Of a DNA stretch of 62,450 nt, positions 1 to 9,389 are shown piece after piece. The DNA comes from UBA7887 sp964408735. GTDB taxonomy: Bacteria > Pseudomonadota > Alphaproteobacteria > UBA7887. The stretch covers positions 1-62,450 of the forward strand of contig CAYPAX010000013.1 of NCBI GenBank assembly GCA_964408735.1. The letters are read 5' to 3'. Both the position numbers and the translations under genes were made by a program. The notes below the pieces were generated by a model. That model saw only the letters and a list, made by a program, of their open reading frames with translations. It ran no database searches and was not told where the DNA came from. Positions within the stretch are counted from its first letter, which is position 1. Every line of letters starts with the position of its first letter.

Positions 1-62
1 TTCATCGTCTGGGAGTGAGAATCAGCAAAGCCACTTAATCAACGGGCTGATAGGCTCGGCGC

Positions 63-1433
63 ATGCAGCGCCTGCTTGCCATCGCCCTGATCTGCCTTTC
101 GCTACCGGCTGCAGCGGCGACTCTGGTCATCGACGGCGCGACTCTGGCCGATGGCAGCGTGGTACGCGTGGTCGTGGACGATGGGCGCATCGTGGCCATC
201 GGCGATGCCACGCTCGCTTTGCCCGCCGGCGCGGAGATCCTCGATGCCAGCGGCAAGTGGCTGATCCCGGGCTTGATCGATTCGCACGTGCATCTGGCAC
301 GCTCAGGCAGTCTCTACAGCAGCCCGTCCGGGCTCGATTTGACCTCGGTTCGCGATTTCGTCACGCAGGAGCTACCGGCCCTGCGCGCAGCCCTGCCCGC
401 CACCTTCGCGCGCTACCTGGCGAGCGGCGTAACCGGCGTGGTCGATCGCGGCGGGCCGCCCTGGACGCTGTCGCTGGCGCCCGAGATCGGCCCGCACATC
501 GCCGCGTCGGGGCCGATGCTGACGAGCTATGCTCCGGACGGCAGTCTGGGCCGGGAGGAGATCGCCCGCCATGTCACCACCGCGGCGCAGGCACGCGAGC
601 TGGTGCGGGCCAATGCCGCCGCCGGGGCCGATCTCATCAAGGTGCATTTCCTGCCCCGCGCCGGAGAGCTCGACGCGGCTCGCGACTGGCTTGTCGCGGC
701 GGCCGGGGAGGCCCACGCGCTCGGCCTGCCGATCAGCGCCCATGCCACCCGCGTTGCCCACGCCCGCGCGGTCATCGATGCCGGCTTCGACCAGCTGGTG
801 CACAGCATCGACGATTTTCCCATCGATGATGCCCTGGCCGAGCGCATGGCCGAGCGCGGCGTCGTCTACACCACCACGCTGTTGGTTTATGAAGGCTATC
901 GCGAGGTCTTCCTCGACGGCCTGGACTACTCCGAGTTCGAGCTGGCGCTCGGCGACCCGGACGTGATCGAGACCCTCGACGACCTCGCCTTTCTGCCCGA
1001 TCGCCTGCTGCCGCGCTGGCTGCGCCAGCCCCGTGGGCGGATGCGCGAGCCCGTGGCGATGCCGTTCTGGGCGGTTCACAATGTGCAGACGGTGATGGCG
1101 GACAATCTGCGCCGGCTTGCCGCAGCCGGCGTCACCATCGCCGCCGGCACCGATGCCGGCACGGTCGGCAACCTGCACGGGCCCGCCCTGCACCGGGAGC
1201 TCGAACTCATGGTCGCCGCCGGGCTGACGCCGGCCGAGGCGCTGCGCGCCGCGACCGTCGGCGGGGCGGCGGCGATGAACCGCGACGATCTCGGCGGGAT
1301 CGCCGCGGGCATGGCCGCCGACATGGTGCTGCTCGACGCTGACCCCCTTGCCGACATTACGAACACGCGCCGCATTTGGCGTGTGATCAAGGCCGGCGAG
1401 GTCTACGACCCCGCGGCGCTGCTGGGCGGATAG
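63..1433 (+). CDS. exported amidohydrolase (imidazolonepropionase-like)
   Basis: Metal-dependent hydrolase of the amidohydrolase superfamily; the substrate cannot be assigned. Residues 1-19 form a signal peptide (hydrophobic core ending in a run of alanines), so a periplasmic location is inferred. The TIM-barrel metal ligands are visible: HVH (H75, H77) after the PGLID element, a probable bridging lysine K193 in LIKVHF, histidines in ISAHATR and QLVHSID, and D364 in GTDAG. The length of 456 residues is normal for the family. The last 31 bp overlap the 3' end of truA on the other strand. Confidence 0.85.
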   Translation: MQRLLAIALICLSLPAAAATLVIDGATLADGSVVRVVVDDGRIVAIGDATLALPAGAEILDASGKWLIPGLIDSHVHLARSGSLYSSPSGLDLTSVRDFVTQELPALRAALPATFARYLASGVTGVVDRGGPPWTLSLAPEIGPHIAASGPMLTSYAPDGSLGREEIARHVTTAAQARELVRANAAAGADLIKVHFLPRAGELDAARDWLVAAAGEAHALGLPISAHATRVAHARAVIDAGFDQLVHSIDDFPIDDALAERMAERGVVYTTTLLVYEGYREVFLDGLDYSEFELALGDPDVIETLDDLAFLPDRLLPRWLRQPRGRMREPVAMPFWAVHNVQTVMADNLRRLAAAGVTIAAGTDAGTVGNLHGPALHRELELMVAAGLTPAEALRAATVGGAAAMNRDDLGGIAAGMAADMVLLDADPLADITNTRRIWRVIKAGEVYDPAALLGG

Positions 1434-2164
1434 TCGACACCGACCAGGCACAGCCCCTCGGCGGGGGCGGTGGGGCCGGCGACCGTTCTGTCCTGCGCGG
1501 CGAGCGCCCGCGCCACGTCCCGCGTCCGCCATTTGCCCAAGCCGACCTGGGCCAGGGTGCCGACCATGATGCGCACCTGGTGATGCAAGAAGGAACGCGC
1601 CTCTGCCCGCACCTCCACCGCTTCGCCGAGGCGCTGCACCTCCAGCCTGTCCAAGGTCTTCTCGGGCGATTTGGCTTGGCATTCGCGGGCGCGGAAACTG
1701 GAAAAGTCGTGATGGCCGAGCAGCGTCTCGGCCGCCTCGGCCATGGCGCCGGCATCGAGCAGCTGGGGCACCCGCCAGGCCTGCCCGCGCTCCAGCGCCA
1801 GCGGCGCCCGGCGATTGACGATGCGATAGAGATAGCGCCGCCGGATGGCGTCGAAGCGGGCGTGAAAGTCGGCCGCCGCCACGTCCGCCTCGACCACGGC
1901 GATGGGCGCCGGGCGCAGATGGGCGTTGACCGCATCGCGCACCGTATCGGGCGCCGCCTCGCGTATCAGATCGACATGGCAGACCTGTCCCAGCGCGTGC
2001 ACGCCGGCATCGGTGCGCCCGGCCGCCGTGACGGCAACCTCCTCGCCGCAAAAGCCGTGGATGGCCGTCTCGAGCGTGCCTTGTACCGACACGCCATTGA
2101 CCTGGCGCTGCCAGCCGACGAAGGGCGCGCCGTCATATTCGAGGACCAGGCGGTAGCGGGGCAT
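1403..2164 (-). CDS. truA: tRNA pseudouridine(38-40) synthase TruA
   Basis: Isomerises uridines 38-40 in the anticodon arm of tRNAs. The protein has 253 residues, usual for the family. The catalytic aspartate is D52 in the motif GRTDAGVHA, and the N-terminal RYRLVLEYDG and C-terminal FLHHQVRIMVG elements are typical. The start codon shares one base with the fmt stop, so it is translationally coupled as the last gene of def-fmt-truA. The 3' end overlaps the convergent amidohydrolase gene. Confidence 0.95.
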   Translation of the reverse strand: MPRYRLVLEYDGAPFVGWQRQVNGVSVQGTLETAIHGFCGEEVAVTAAGRTDAGVHALGQVCHVDLIREAAPDTVRDAVNAHLRPAPIAVVEADVAAADFHARFDAIRRRYLYRIVNRRAPLALERGQAWRVPQLLDAGAMAEAAETLLGHHDFSSFRARECQAKSPEKTLDRLEVQRLGEAVEVRAEARSFLHHQVRIMVGTLAQVGLGKWRTRDVARALAAQDRTVAGPTAPAEGLCLVGVDYPPSSAAGS

Positions 2165-3072
2165 CAGAGCCGGGTTCCGGCCGCAATCGGGCGGCCTCTG
2201 AGCGCGTCGCCCGCGGCCATCGCCTTTTTGCCCGGCCTTTGGACGCGTAACAGGCGCAGCGCACCCTCGCCGCAGGCAACGGTAAGGCGATCGTCAAGCA
2301 CCTCGCCGGGCGCGCCGGAGCCCTCGGCCGGCTCGGCCGCCAACGCCTTCCAGCGCTCGCCATCGAGCCGGAAATGGGCGCCGGGGCGCGGAGCCAGGGC
2401 ACGGATCTGCCGCGACAACGCGTCCGCGGGCTTGGACCAATCCAGCGGCTCGTCCTCGGGCGTCAGCTTGGCGGCATAGGTCACACCATCCTCGGTCTGC
2501 ACGGTCTCCACCGCGCTGCCGTCGGCGATGGCCGCCAAGGCCGTTACGATCGCCTCCCCACCGAGCGCGGCGAGTCGATCATGCAAGGCCCCCGCGTCGT
2601 AGTCGCCGATGGAGAGGCTGCGGCTAAGCAGCATCGGCCCCGTATCGAGCCCTTCGTCGAGGCGCATGATGGTGACGCCGGTCTCGCTGTCGCCGGCAAG
2701 GATGGCGCGCTGGATCGGCGCCGCGCCGCGCCAGCGCGGCAACAGCGAGGCATGCACGTTGAGACAGCCATGGCGGGGCGCTTCCAGGACCGGGGTCGGC
2801 AGGATGAGCCCATAGGCCACGACCACCGCCGCATCGGCATCGAGCGCGGCGAAGGCGGCCTGCGCCTCCGCGTCCTTGAGGGTCCTGGGACAGCGCACCA
2901 CAATGCCCGCCGCTTCTGCTTGGACTTGCACGGGACCGGGACGCAGCGCCTTGCCGCGGCCGGCGGGGCGGGGCGGCTGGGTATAGACGGCGAGAATTTC
3001 GTGTCCGGCATCGATCAGCGCCGCGAGCGCCGGCACCGCAAAGGCCGGCGTTCCCATAAATATCAGGCGCAT
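2164..3072 (-). CDS. fmt: methionyl-tRNA formyltransferase
   Basis: Formylates initiator Met-tRNA using 10-formyltetrahydrofolate. The N-terminal motif FMGTPAFAVPAL and the catalytic motif NVHASLLPRWRG (N105, H107) are present, followed by a C-terminal tRNA-binding OB-like domain. The length of 302 residues is normal. It lies a few bases after def and overlaps truA by one base, so the three genes probably form an operon. Adding the formyl group (Fmt) and removing it (Def) are encoded side by side, as in many bacteria. Confidence 0.96.
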   Translation of the reverse strand: MRLIFMGTPAFAVPALAALIDAGHEILAVYTQPPRPAGRGKALRPGPVQVQAEAAGIVVRCPRTLKDAEAQAAFAALDADAAVVVAYGLILPTPVLEAPRHGCLNVHASLLPRWRGAAPIQRAILAGDSETGVTIMRLDEGLDTGPMLLSRSLSIGDYDAGALHDRLAALGGEAIVTALAAIADGSAVETVQTEDGVTYAAKLTPEDEPLDWSKPADALSRQIRALAPRPGAHFRLDGERWKALAAEPAEGSGAPGEVLDDRLTVACGEGALRLLRVQRPGKKAMAAGDALRGRPIAAGTRL

Positions 3073-3078
3073 GGGGTA

Positions 3079-3591
3079 TCAGGCCTTGACGCGCTTCGCC
3101 TTGGCCAGCCGGCGCACGATCATGTTGCGCTTGAGGCTGGTCAGGTAGTCGACGAAGAGAATGCCGTCGAGATGGTCGATCTCGTGCTGCACGCAGGTGG
3201 CAAGCAGGCCGTCGAGCTCGAGCTCGCGCTCGGCCCCGGTTTCATCGAGATAGCCGACGGTAACCTGTTCCGGCCGGCAGACATCGCCGAATTGCTCCGG
3301 GAAGGACAGGCAGCCCTCCTCATAGACCGCCGTCTCCTCCGAGGTCGCCAGCAGGCGCGGATTGGCCATGCGCAGCGGCCGCCTCTCTTCCTCCTCGCCA
3401 GCGATATCGACCACGATCACACGCTTTCTCACGCCCACCTGGGGCGCCGCCAGGCCGATGCCGGGCGCCTCGTACATGGTCTCCAGCATATCGTCCATCA
3501 GCCGGCGCACCGCGTCGTCGACCTCGGCGACGGGCTCGCAGACGGCCTTGAGGCGCGCGTCGGGCGCCACGATGATCTCCAATCTCGCCAT
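3079..3591 (-). CDS. def: peptide deformylase
   Basis: Iron/zinc metalloprotease that removes N-formyl groups from nascent proteins. All three family motifs are present in the 170-residue product: GIGLAAPQVG, EEGCLSFP (metal-binding C94) and QHEIDHLDG (H136, E137, H140). I chose the ATG at 3591, reading MARLEIIVAP, which gives the usual family length. An in-frame GTG at 3600 would add three residues. First gene of def-fmt-truA, divergent from rmuC across about 75 bp. Confidence 0.95.
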   Translation of the reverse strand: MARLEIIVAPDARLKAVCEPVAEVDDAVRRLMDDMLETMYEAPGIGLAAPQVGVRKRVIVVDIAGEEEERRPLRMANPRLLATSEETAVYEEGCLSFPEQFGDVCRPEQVTVGYLDETGAERELELDGLLATCVQHEIDHLDGILFVDYLTSLKRNMIVRRLAKAKRVKA

Positions 3592-3666
3592 GCCCCTCAC
3601 CTATTACCGACCTTGCAGGGCGTCAAGAGCTTGGCCCAATGGCACACCCTGTTCTAGACTCGCGCC

Positions 3667-4773
3667 ATGGAGCCGCTCGCCATCGTTGCCGTCGTCCTCG
3701 GCTTTGCCGTTCTCGCCATCGGCGGGGTGCTGGCGTGGACCCTGATGCGCCCGCGCGAGACCTCCAACGACGTGCTCGAAGCGGTCGAAAAGCTGGCGAC
3801 GTCGCAAACCGCGCTCTCGGGCCGGCTCGACCAGATGGCGCAATCGAGCGCCGCCGGCCAGGGCGTGCTGCGCAAGGCCTTCGACGAGCGCCTCGACGCC
3901 ATCGCCAAGCGGGTCGGTGACGCGCTTGGCGAGCAGGGCCGCCACCACGGCAAGCTGATGGAAGGCCTCAAGGAGCGCCTGGCCGTCATCGACACGGCGC
4001 AAAAGAATATCACCGAGCTGTCGAGCCAGGTCGTCGGCCTGCAGGACGTGCTGTCGAACAAACAGGCACGCGGCGCCTTCGGCGAATATCAGCTCGCCGA
4101 CCTGGTGCGCGACATCCTGCCGCCGTCGGCCTACGACTTTCAGGCTACCGTCGGCGACGGCCGCCGCGCCGACTGCCTGATTCGCCTGCCCAACCCGCCC
4201 GGCGCCATCGTCGTCGACGCCAAGTTCCCGCTGGAAAGCTATTACGCCCTGCGCGACGCGGACGACACCACCCGCACCGCGGCCCAGCGTGCCTTTCGCG
4301 ATGCCGTCGGCAAGCATATCGGCGATATCGCCGAGCGCTATATCGTGCCCGGCGAGACCGCCGAATCGGCTCTCATGTTCCTGCCCGCCGAGGCGGTCTA
4401 TGCCGAGCTCTACGCCAATTTCCCCGATATCGTCGAGCGCTCATATCGTCAGCGGGTCTGGATCGTCTCGCCGACGACCCTGATGGCAACGCTCAACACG
4501 GTCCGCGCGGTGCTCAAGGATGCCCATATGCGCGAGCAGGCCAGTGTCATCCAGGAGGAAGTGCTAAAGCTGCTGACCGATCTCGGCCGCCTCGACAAGC
4601 GCGTGGACAATCTCGAAAAACACTTCGACCAGGCCGTGCGCGACGTGCGCGACATCCGCATATCCAGCAACAAGATGACCAGCCGCGGCGAACGCATCGT
4701 CGCCATCGAGATGGGCGACGACGAAGACGAGGTGGCCGAGGCTATCGCCCCGCCTGCGGAAGCCGATCAGTAG
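3667..4773 (+). CDS. rmuC: DNA recombination protein RmuC
   Basis: RmuC-family protein, linked in E. coli to limiting inversion and recombination at short repeats; the family has a nuclease-like fold. The 368-residue product starts with one membrane helix (about residues 4-27), then a charged region with coiled-coil character to about 130, then the RmuC core with ARGAFGEYQL, VVDAKFPLESY and FLPAEAVYAELY. It is shorter than the E. coli protein, as is usual in alphaproteobacteria. The stop overlaps the convergent reductase gene by 7 bp. Confidence 0.92.
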   Translation: MEPLAIVAVVLGFAVLAIGGVLAWTLMRPRETSNDVLEAVEKLATSQTALSGRLDQMAQSSAAGQGVLRKAFDERLDAIAKRVGDALGEQGRHHGKLMEGLKERLAVIDTAQKNITELSSQVVGLQDVLSNKQARGAFGEYQLADLVRDILPPSAYDFQATVGDGRRADCLIRLPNPPGAIVVDAKFPLESYYALRDADDTTRTAAQRAFRDAVGKHIGDIAERYIVPGETAESALMFLPAEAVYAELYANFPDIVERSYRQRVWIVSPTTLMATLNTVRAVLKDAHMREQASVIQEEVLKLLTDLGRLDKRVDNLEKHFDQAVRDVRDIRISSNKMTSRGERIVAIEMGDDEDEVAEAIAPPAEADQ

Positions 4774-5696
4774 CCCCGCGGAAGATCCAGCATATTGTCG
4801 ATGCGCTCGCCGGCGCGGGCGCGGCGCAGATTCTCGACCACGGTTGCGGCGGCGGAGGCAGGCAGTACCCAGCCGCCGATATGGGGCGTCAGAGTGATCG
4901 CCGGATGTTGCCAAAGCGGATTGTCTGCGGGCAGCGGCTCGGTGTGGACAACATCGAGCCAGGCACCGGAGAGGTGGCCGCCGTCGATGGCTGCCAGGAG
5001 ATCGGCCTCGACCAGATGGGCGCCACGCGCGGCGTTGATCACATAGGCGCCGCGCGGAAGCCGGGCGAACAGCCGGGCGTCGAGAATGCCTGCGGTATCG
5101 TGCGTCAGGGGCAGCAGGCAGATCAGAATATCGCTGCGGCCAAGAAACGCTTCTAGCCCATCCTTGCCATGATAGGTGGCAACGCCCGGCACGGCCTTCG
5201 GCGAGCGCGACCACCCCGCAACATCGAACTGGAGCGCTGCGAAGGCCGCCGCCGCGGCGCCACCGATGGCGCCCTGGCCCATCACCCCGATGCGGCAGGC
5301 GGTGGGATCCTCGGGCAAGACGGGCTGCCATTCGCCCCTGGCCGAGGCTGCCCGATAGGCCGCCATGTCGCGATGATGGTCGAGCGCCGCCAGCAGCACG
5401 TAAGTCACCATCTGCCGGGTCAAAGAGGGATCGACCAGGCGCGCGATAGGCACCGTGCGCGGCAGTTCCGGGTCGGCCAGCAGGTGATCGATGCCGGCGC
5501 CTAGGGACTGTACGAGGCGCAATTGCGGCAGGCTCGCCAGCAGGCCCGGCGGCGGCTGCCAGACCAGCGCCACCTCGATTTCGGTGATGTCGCCCGCCTC
5601 AGGCCAAACGCGGAACTCGAGATCGGGTGCGGCCGCGGCCAGCGCCTTGCGCCAAGCCACCGGGTCGTCAAAGTCGCTCAGGAAAAGTAATGCCAT
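4767..5696 (-). CDS. ghrA: glyoxylate/hydroxypyruvate reductase A-like 2-hydroxyacid dehydrogenase
   Basis: NAD(P)H-dependent D-2-hydroxyacid dehydrogenase of the GhrA type, predicted to reduce glyoxylate or hydroxypyruvate. The 309-residue protein has a Rossmann motif GQGAIG near residue 140, a downstream Arg in NAARGAHLVE, and the catalytic histidine in TPHIGGW. The length fits GhrA. The substrate is assigned by family resemblance only. It is divergent from the GYF_2 gene pair across 120 bp and overlaps the rmuC stop. Confidence 0.82.
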   Translation of the reverse strand: MALLFLSDFDDPVAWRKALAAAAPDLEFRVWPEAGDITEIEVALVWQPPPGLLASLPQLRLVQSLGAGIDHLLADPELPRTVPIARLVDPSLTRQMVTYVLLAALDHHRDMAAYRAASARGEWQPVLPEDPTACRIGVMGQGAIGGAAAAAFAALQFDVAGWSRSPKAVPGVATYHGKDGLEAFLGRSDILICLLPLTHDTAGILDARLFARLPRGAYVINAARGAHLVEADLLAAIDGGHLSGAWLDVVHTEPLPADNPLWQHPAITLTPHIGGWVLPASAAATVVENLRRARAGERIDNMLDLPRGY

Positions 5697-5816
5697 GGCT
5701 GCGGGTTATGGCCAATGCGCAACGCTCGCGCAACACTTGCCAGGCGGAGGATTTCCTTTGCCGCGGTCCTGCACTAGGTTGATGACCTGAGAAGCCCGGA
5801 TGAACGGGGGACGGAG

Positions 5817-6881
5817 ATGGCATATCACGTTCTGATCGAGGGTGAGCAGAAGGGGCCCTACGAGGCCTCCAGCGTCGCCAGGATGATCGAGCACGGTGAG
5901 ATCGACCAGGCGACCCTGGTCTGGACGGCCGGCATGGACGACTGGCAGCCGGCGGAAACCGTGCCCGAGCTTGCGGCACTGATCGGCGCGGCTGCGACGC
6001 CGCCGCCGCCGCTGACAGCCAGGCGGCCGCCTGAACCCACGGTCGAGCCAACCGTGACCGTGGCGGAGCCGATTGTCGCCGCGGCTGGCGGGCGCCTTGC
6101 CATCGGCGGCACCTTTGGCCAAGCCGTCGCCGCTTTCAGCTATCAGCCCATCCGGGCGCTGATCCTCGCCTTCCTCTACCTGGCCATCCTCGGCGCGATC
6201 AATTTCGGTGTGACCTATGCCATTGTGGGCCCGGAAGTCCTACTGGCCGGCACCGACCCGCAGGTTGGGCCGGTAGAGCTGCCGCCGGACCAGGCCCTGA
6301 TCATCTTCGGCGTCATCATGATTGCCTCGATCGGGCTCCTGGGCGGCATGGTGCGGGTGCTGACCGAAATGGTCCATCAACGCCCGGCCAATGTCGGCCA
6401 TCTGTTTAGCGGCTTCGCACGCATTATCCCGCTGTTCTTCGGCATCATCTTCTATGCCGTCATGGTCAGCGCCGGCTACGTGCTGCTGATTCTGCCTGGT
6501 ATCTTCCTGATGTTCGCGATGATGCTGTGGCCCTTCTTCGTGGTGGATTCCAGGCTGGGTCCGGCAGCGTCGCTCGGCGCCAGCTATCGCGCCGTCATGC
6601 GGCTCGGCTGGTGGCGGGTGTTCGTGACGTTATTGCTCACCTGGGCGATGATGATCGGACTGCTGTTCATCTTGGGGTTCGTCGTTTCGTTGATCGGCGC
6701 CCGAGCCGCCGCCACCCTCTCGCAGGTCATGGGCAGCGGCGAGCCGTTGACCGATTTCACTGCGCTGTGGGCCATGATACCGATGATGGTACTCATGATG
6801 CTGATCGTGCTGGTGATGAACCTTGCCTTCGGCCTGGTCATGGCCTCGATCTACGCCCAGGCCAAGGCCGGCGAGGAATAA
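5817..6881 (+). CDS. GYF_2-domain integral membrane protein (first tandem copy)
   Basis: Function unknown. Residues 1-58 form a GYF_2-type domain (YHVLIEG, KGPYEASSVARMI, TLVWTAGMDDW, VPELAAL). A proline/alanine-rich linker follows, then from about residue 100 a membrane region with several hydrophobic segments. GYF_2 domains are thought to bind ligands or peptides, so here the domain probably lies on one face of the membrane as a sensor or recruiter. GGGGGACGGAG precedes the ATG. The next gene has the same architecture. Confidence 0.8.
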   Translation: MAYHVLIEGEQKGPYEASSVARMIEHGEIDQATLVWTAGMDDWQPAETVPELAALIGAAATPPPPLTARRPPEPTVEPTVTVAEPIVAAAGGRLAIGGTFGQAVAAFSYQPIRALILAFLYLAILGAINFGVTYAIVGPEVLLAGTDPQVGPVELPPDQALIIFGVIMIASIGLLGGMVRVLTEMVHQRPANVGHLFSGFARIIPLFFGIIFYAVMVSAGYVLLILPGIFLMFAMMLWPFFVVDSRLGPAASLGASYRAVMRLGWWRVFVTLLLTWAMMIGLLFILGFVVSLIGARAAATLSQVMGSGEPLTDFTALWAMIPMMVLMMLIVLVMNLAFGLVMASIYAQAKAGEE

Positions 6882-6891
6882 CACCACCACG

Positions 6892-7848
6892 ATGTCCTAC
6901 CACGTTCTACTCGACGACGAGCCGGAGGGCCCGCACAGCATAGAGGTCCTAGCGGAGATGATTGTGCTCGGCCGCATCGGCCGCGAGACCCTGGTCTGGC
7001 AGACCGGCATGGACGACTGGCTGGCGGCTGCCAGCGTGCCGGAGCTGGCGCATCTGTTCGACGAGGCGCCAAGCCAGCCCGAGCAGCAAGCAGGCCCGAG
7101 CGCGACGGCGGAGCTTGACATAACCGCGGCGCTGTCGACGGGCTTTAGCGCCCACAACCGCGCGCCTGGGCAAACCGTGATCACCGCCCTGCTGTTCAAT
7201 GTCCTGCCGCTCATCTTCATCGTGCCGCTGGTCCTGCTCTTCAGCGTCGGCCGCAGCATCGACGACATGCTCGAATACATACAATCCCCAGAAGGCGGCA
7301 TCGCCCTGTTGGCGCTGGGCTTCATCGTCGGTGTCGTCATGACGATCTTTTACGGCGGGCTTTGCGTCTTCATGCTCGCCCTGATACGCGGACAGCCCGT
7401 GCAATCGGGCATGCTGTATATGGGCTTCCGGCGCGCTGGCGCCTTGGCCGGCTTCGCTGCTTTTTATGTCACTGGCGTGATGGCAGGCCTGATGCTCCTG
7501 GTGATACCGGGCATCATCATTGCTGTCGGCTTTTGCCTCACCCCCTTCATCATCATGGAGAGCGGCCTCGGCACCGCCTCCGCCATGGTGGCAAGCTGGC
7601 GGGCTGTCGTGAAGCTCGACTGGTGGCGCGTCTTCGTCATATTCGTGGCCCTTTTCCTTGCCTTCCTCGGCCTGATATTGGTCGTCGAGGTGGTGCAGCT
7701 GTTCTTGATGGCCATTGTCGGCGCCCTGCCCATGGCCGTCTTCGGCCTGGTCCTGGAACTGGGAGCCAACATCCTAGTCACCATTGTCACCGCCGCCACC
7801 TTCGCCGCGGTCTACGAGCAGGCCAAGCGCAACACCGCTAACGCCTGA
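6892..7848 (+). CDS. GYF_2-domain integral membrane protein (second tandem copy)
   Basis: Paralogue of the preceding gene, 10 bp downstream. The ATG at 6892 gives a protein beginning SYHVLLDDEPEGP that lines up with the first copy over the GYF_2 domain (TLVWQTGMDDW, SVPELAHLF). A longer frame from 6823 was rejected because it overlaps the upstream gene and precedes the domain. About five hydrophobic segments follow, including a Val/Ile-rich stretch near residue 205. It has 318 residues, function unknown. The 3' end overlaps murJ by 11 bp. Confidence 0.8.
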   Translation: MSYHVLLDDEPEGPHSIEVLAEMIVLGRIGRETLVWQTGMDDWLAAASVPELAHLFDEAPSQPEQQAGPSATAELDITAALSTGFSAHNRAPGQTVITALLFNVLPLIFIVPLVLLFSVGRSIDDMLEYIQSPEGGIALLALGFIVGVVMTIFYGGLCVFMLALIRGQPVQSGMLYMGFRRAGALAGFAAFYVTGVMAGLMLLVIPGIIIAVGFCLTPFIIMESGLGTASAMVASWRAVVKLDWWRVFVIFVALFLAFLGLILVVEVVQLFLMAIVGALPMAVFGLVLELGANILVTIVTAATFAAVYEQAKRNTANA

Positions 7849-9379
7849 GCGCGGCGCGAAGCTCGCCCAGGCGGGCGGCGCCGAGCAGGTGCGCGAGAAG
7901 CCCGAAGCAGCACAGGCCCAACACCACCAGAGCGGCGAGTGCCGCGGCTTCGGCCGGCAGCCCGGCTTGCAGCCAGGGCGCCAGAGCGCCCGCCGCGGCC
8001 CACAGCGCCGCCGCCATTGCCAAAGCGGCCACGGCCATGCGCGGCAGCCGGCGGCGTAATCGCGGGTCCAGACGCAAATGGCCGCGCTTGGCCAGCCCCG
8101 CCGCCAGCAGGCCCGCATTGAGCCAGGACGAGAGCGTGCTGGCGAGGGCAATGCCGACATGGGCGAGCGGGCCCATCAGCAGCAGGTTGAGGATGACATT
8201 CACCACCAGACAGATAGCGGCCACTGCCAGTGGCGTGCGCGTGTCCTGGCGGGCGAAGTAGCCGGGTGCCAAGACCTTGACCAGGACGAAGGCGGGCAGG
8301 CCTGCGGCATAGGCCGCCAACGCACCGGCCGACGCTGAGGTCGCAGCAGCATCGAAGGCGCCGCGCTCGAACAGCACCCCGATCACCGGTGCCGCGATCA
8401 CCACCAGGGCGGCAGCTGCCGGCAAGGTCAGCAGCAGGGCGAATTCGAGCGCCCGGTTCTGCCGCTCATGGGCCATAGCCTCGTCGCCCGCGCCCACGGC
8501 ACGGCTCAAGGTGGGCAGCAGCACCGTTCCCATGGCCACCCCGACCACGCCCAGCGGCAGCTGCACGATACGGTCGGCGTAATAGAGGTAGGAGACCGAG
8601 CCCGTGGGCAGCAGCGAGGCGATGATCAGATCGACGAGCAGATTGAGCTGCTGCACCCCGGCGCCGAGCGCCGCCGGCGCGATCAGCACCAGCAGGCGGC
8701 GCACATCGGGGGTCAGCCGCGGCCGCGGCAGGGCCGGCAGCAGGCCGGCGCGGTGGCAGTTCCAGGCCAGCCATATCAGTTGCGCCATGCCCGCCACCGA
8801 GACCGCCCAGGCAAGAGCATGGCCAGGCGTATCGAGGCGTTCGGCAAACAACAGCAAGCCTGTGATCAGGCACAGATTGAGCAGGATCGGCGCCGCCGCA
8901 GCGGCGGCAAATCGCTCGACGCTGTTGAGCACCCCGGCCAGCAGCGAGACCAACGAGACCAGCAGCAGATAGGGAAAGGTCAGGCGCGCCAGCTGGACTG
9001 TCAGGGCATATTTGTACGGGTCGCCGACAAAGCCCGGCGCGAAGACCTGCAGCAGCCACGGCATGGCGATCTCGGCCGCCACCGTGAACAGCACCAGGGC
9101 CCACAGCAGCACCGCCAGCGCCTGCTCGGCGAAGCGCAGTGCCGCGTCCTTGCCGCGCGCCTCCAGGTGGCCGGCGAACAGGGGCACGAAAGCGAGGTTG
9201 AAGGCGCCCTCGGCAAACAGCCGGCGAAACAGGTTGGGTAGCTTGAAGGCGACGAAGAAAGCGTCCGCCACCAAGCCGGCGCCAAGATAGCGGGCGATCA
9301 GGATGTCACGCAGAAATCCGAGAACGCGCGAGACCAGGGTGTAACCGCCAACGGTCGCAGCGAAGCGTAGCAGCGCCAT
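7838..9379 (-). CDS. murJ: lipid II flippase MurJ
   Basis: Polytopic inner-membrane protein of the MOP superfamily that flips lipid II for peptidoglycan synthesis. The 513-residue protein has the expected series of hydrophobic helices. Family landmarks are SRVLGFLRDILIARYLG near the N-terminus, AFKLPNLFRRLFAEGAFN, and YADRIVQLPLGVVGVAMGTVLLP. It starts 10 bp after glnD, making it the last gene of a mutS-glnD-murJ run. Confidence 0.95.
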   Translation of the reverse strand: MALLRFAATVGGYTLVSRVLGFLRDILIARYLGAGLVADAFFVAFKLPNLFRRLFAEGAFNLAFVPLFAGHLEARGKDAALRFAEQALAVLLWALVLFTVAAEIAMPWLLQVFAPGFVGDPYKYALTVQLARLTFPYLLLVSLVSLLAGVLNSVERFAAAAAAPILLNLCLITGLLLFAERLDTPGHALAWAVSVAGMAQLIWLAWNCHRAGLLPALPRPRLTPDVRRLLVLIAPAALGAGVQQLNLLVDLIIASLLPTGSVSYLYYADRIVQLPLGVVGVAMGTVLLPTLSRAVGAGDEAMAHERQNRALEFALLLTLPAAAALVVIAAPVIGVLFERGAFDAAATSASAGALAAYAAGLPAFVLVKVLAPGYFARQDTRTPLAVAAICLVVNVILNLLLMGPLAHVGIALASTLSSWLNAGLLAAGLAKRGHLRLDPRLRRRLPRMAVAALAMAAALWAAAGALAPWLQAGLPAEAAALAALVVLGLCCFGLLAHLLGAARLGELRAALRR

Positions 9380-9389
9380 ATTCGGCCGG

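Noticed and set aside
3601..3666. Promoter pair in the def-rmuC gap
   Set aside because: TTGACG is found towards def, but the nearest -10-like TAATAG is only 14 bp away, and the rmuC side leaves a leader of about 10 bases; neither is convincing.
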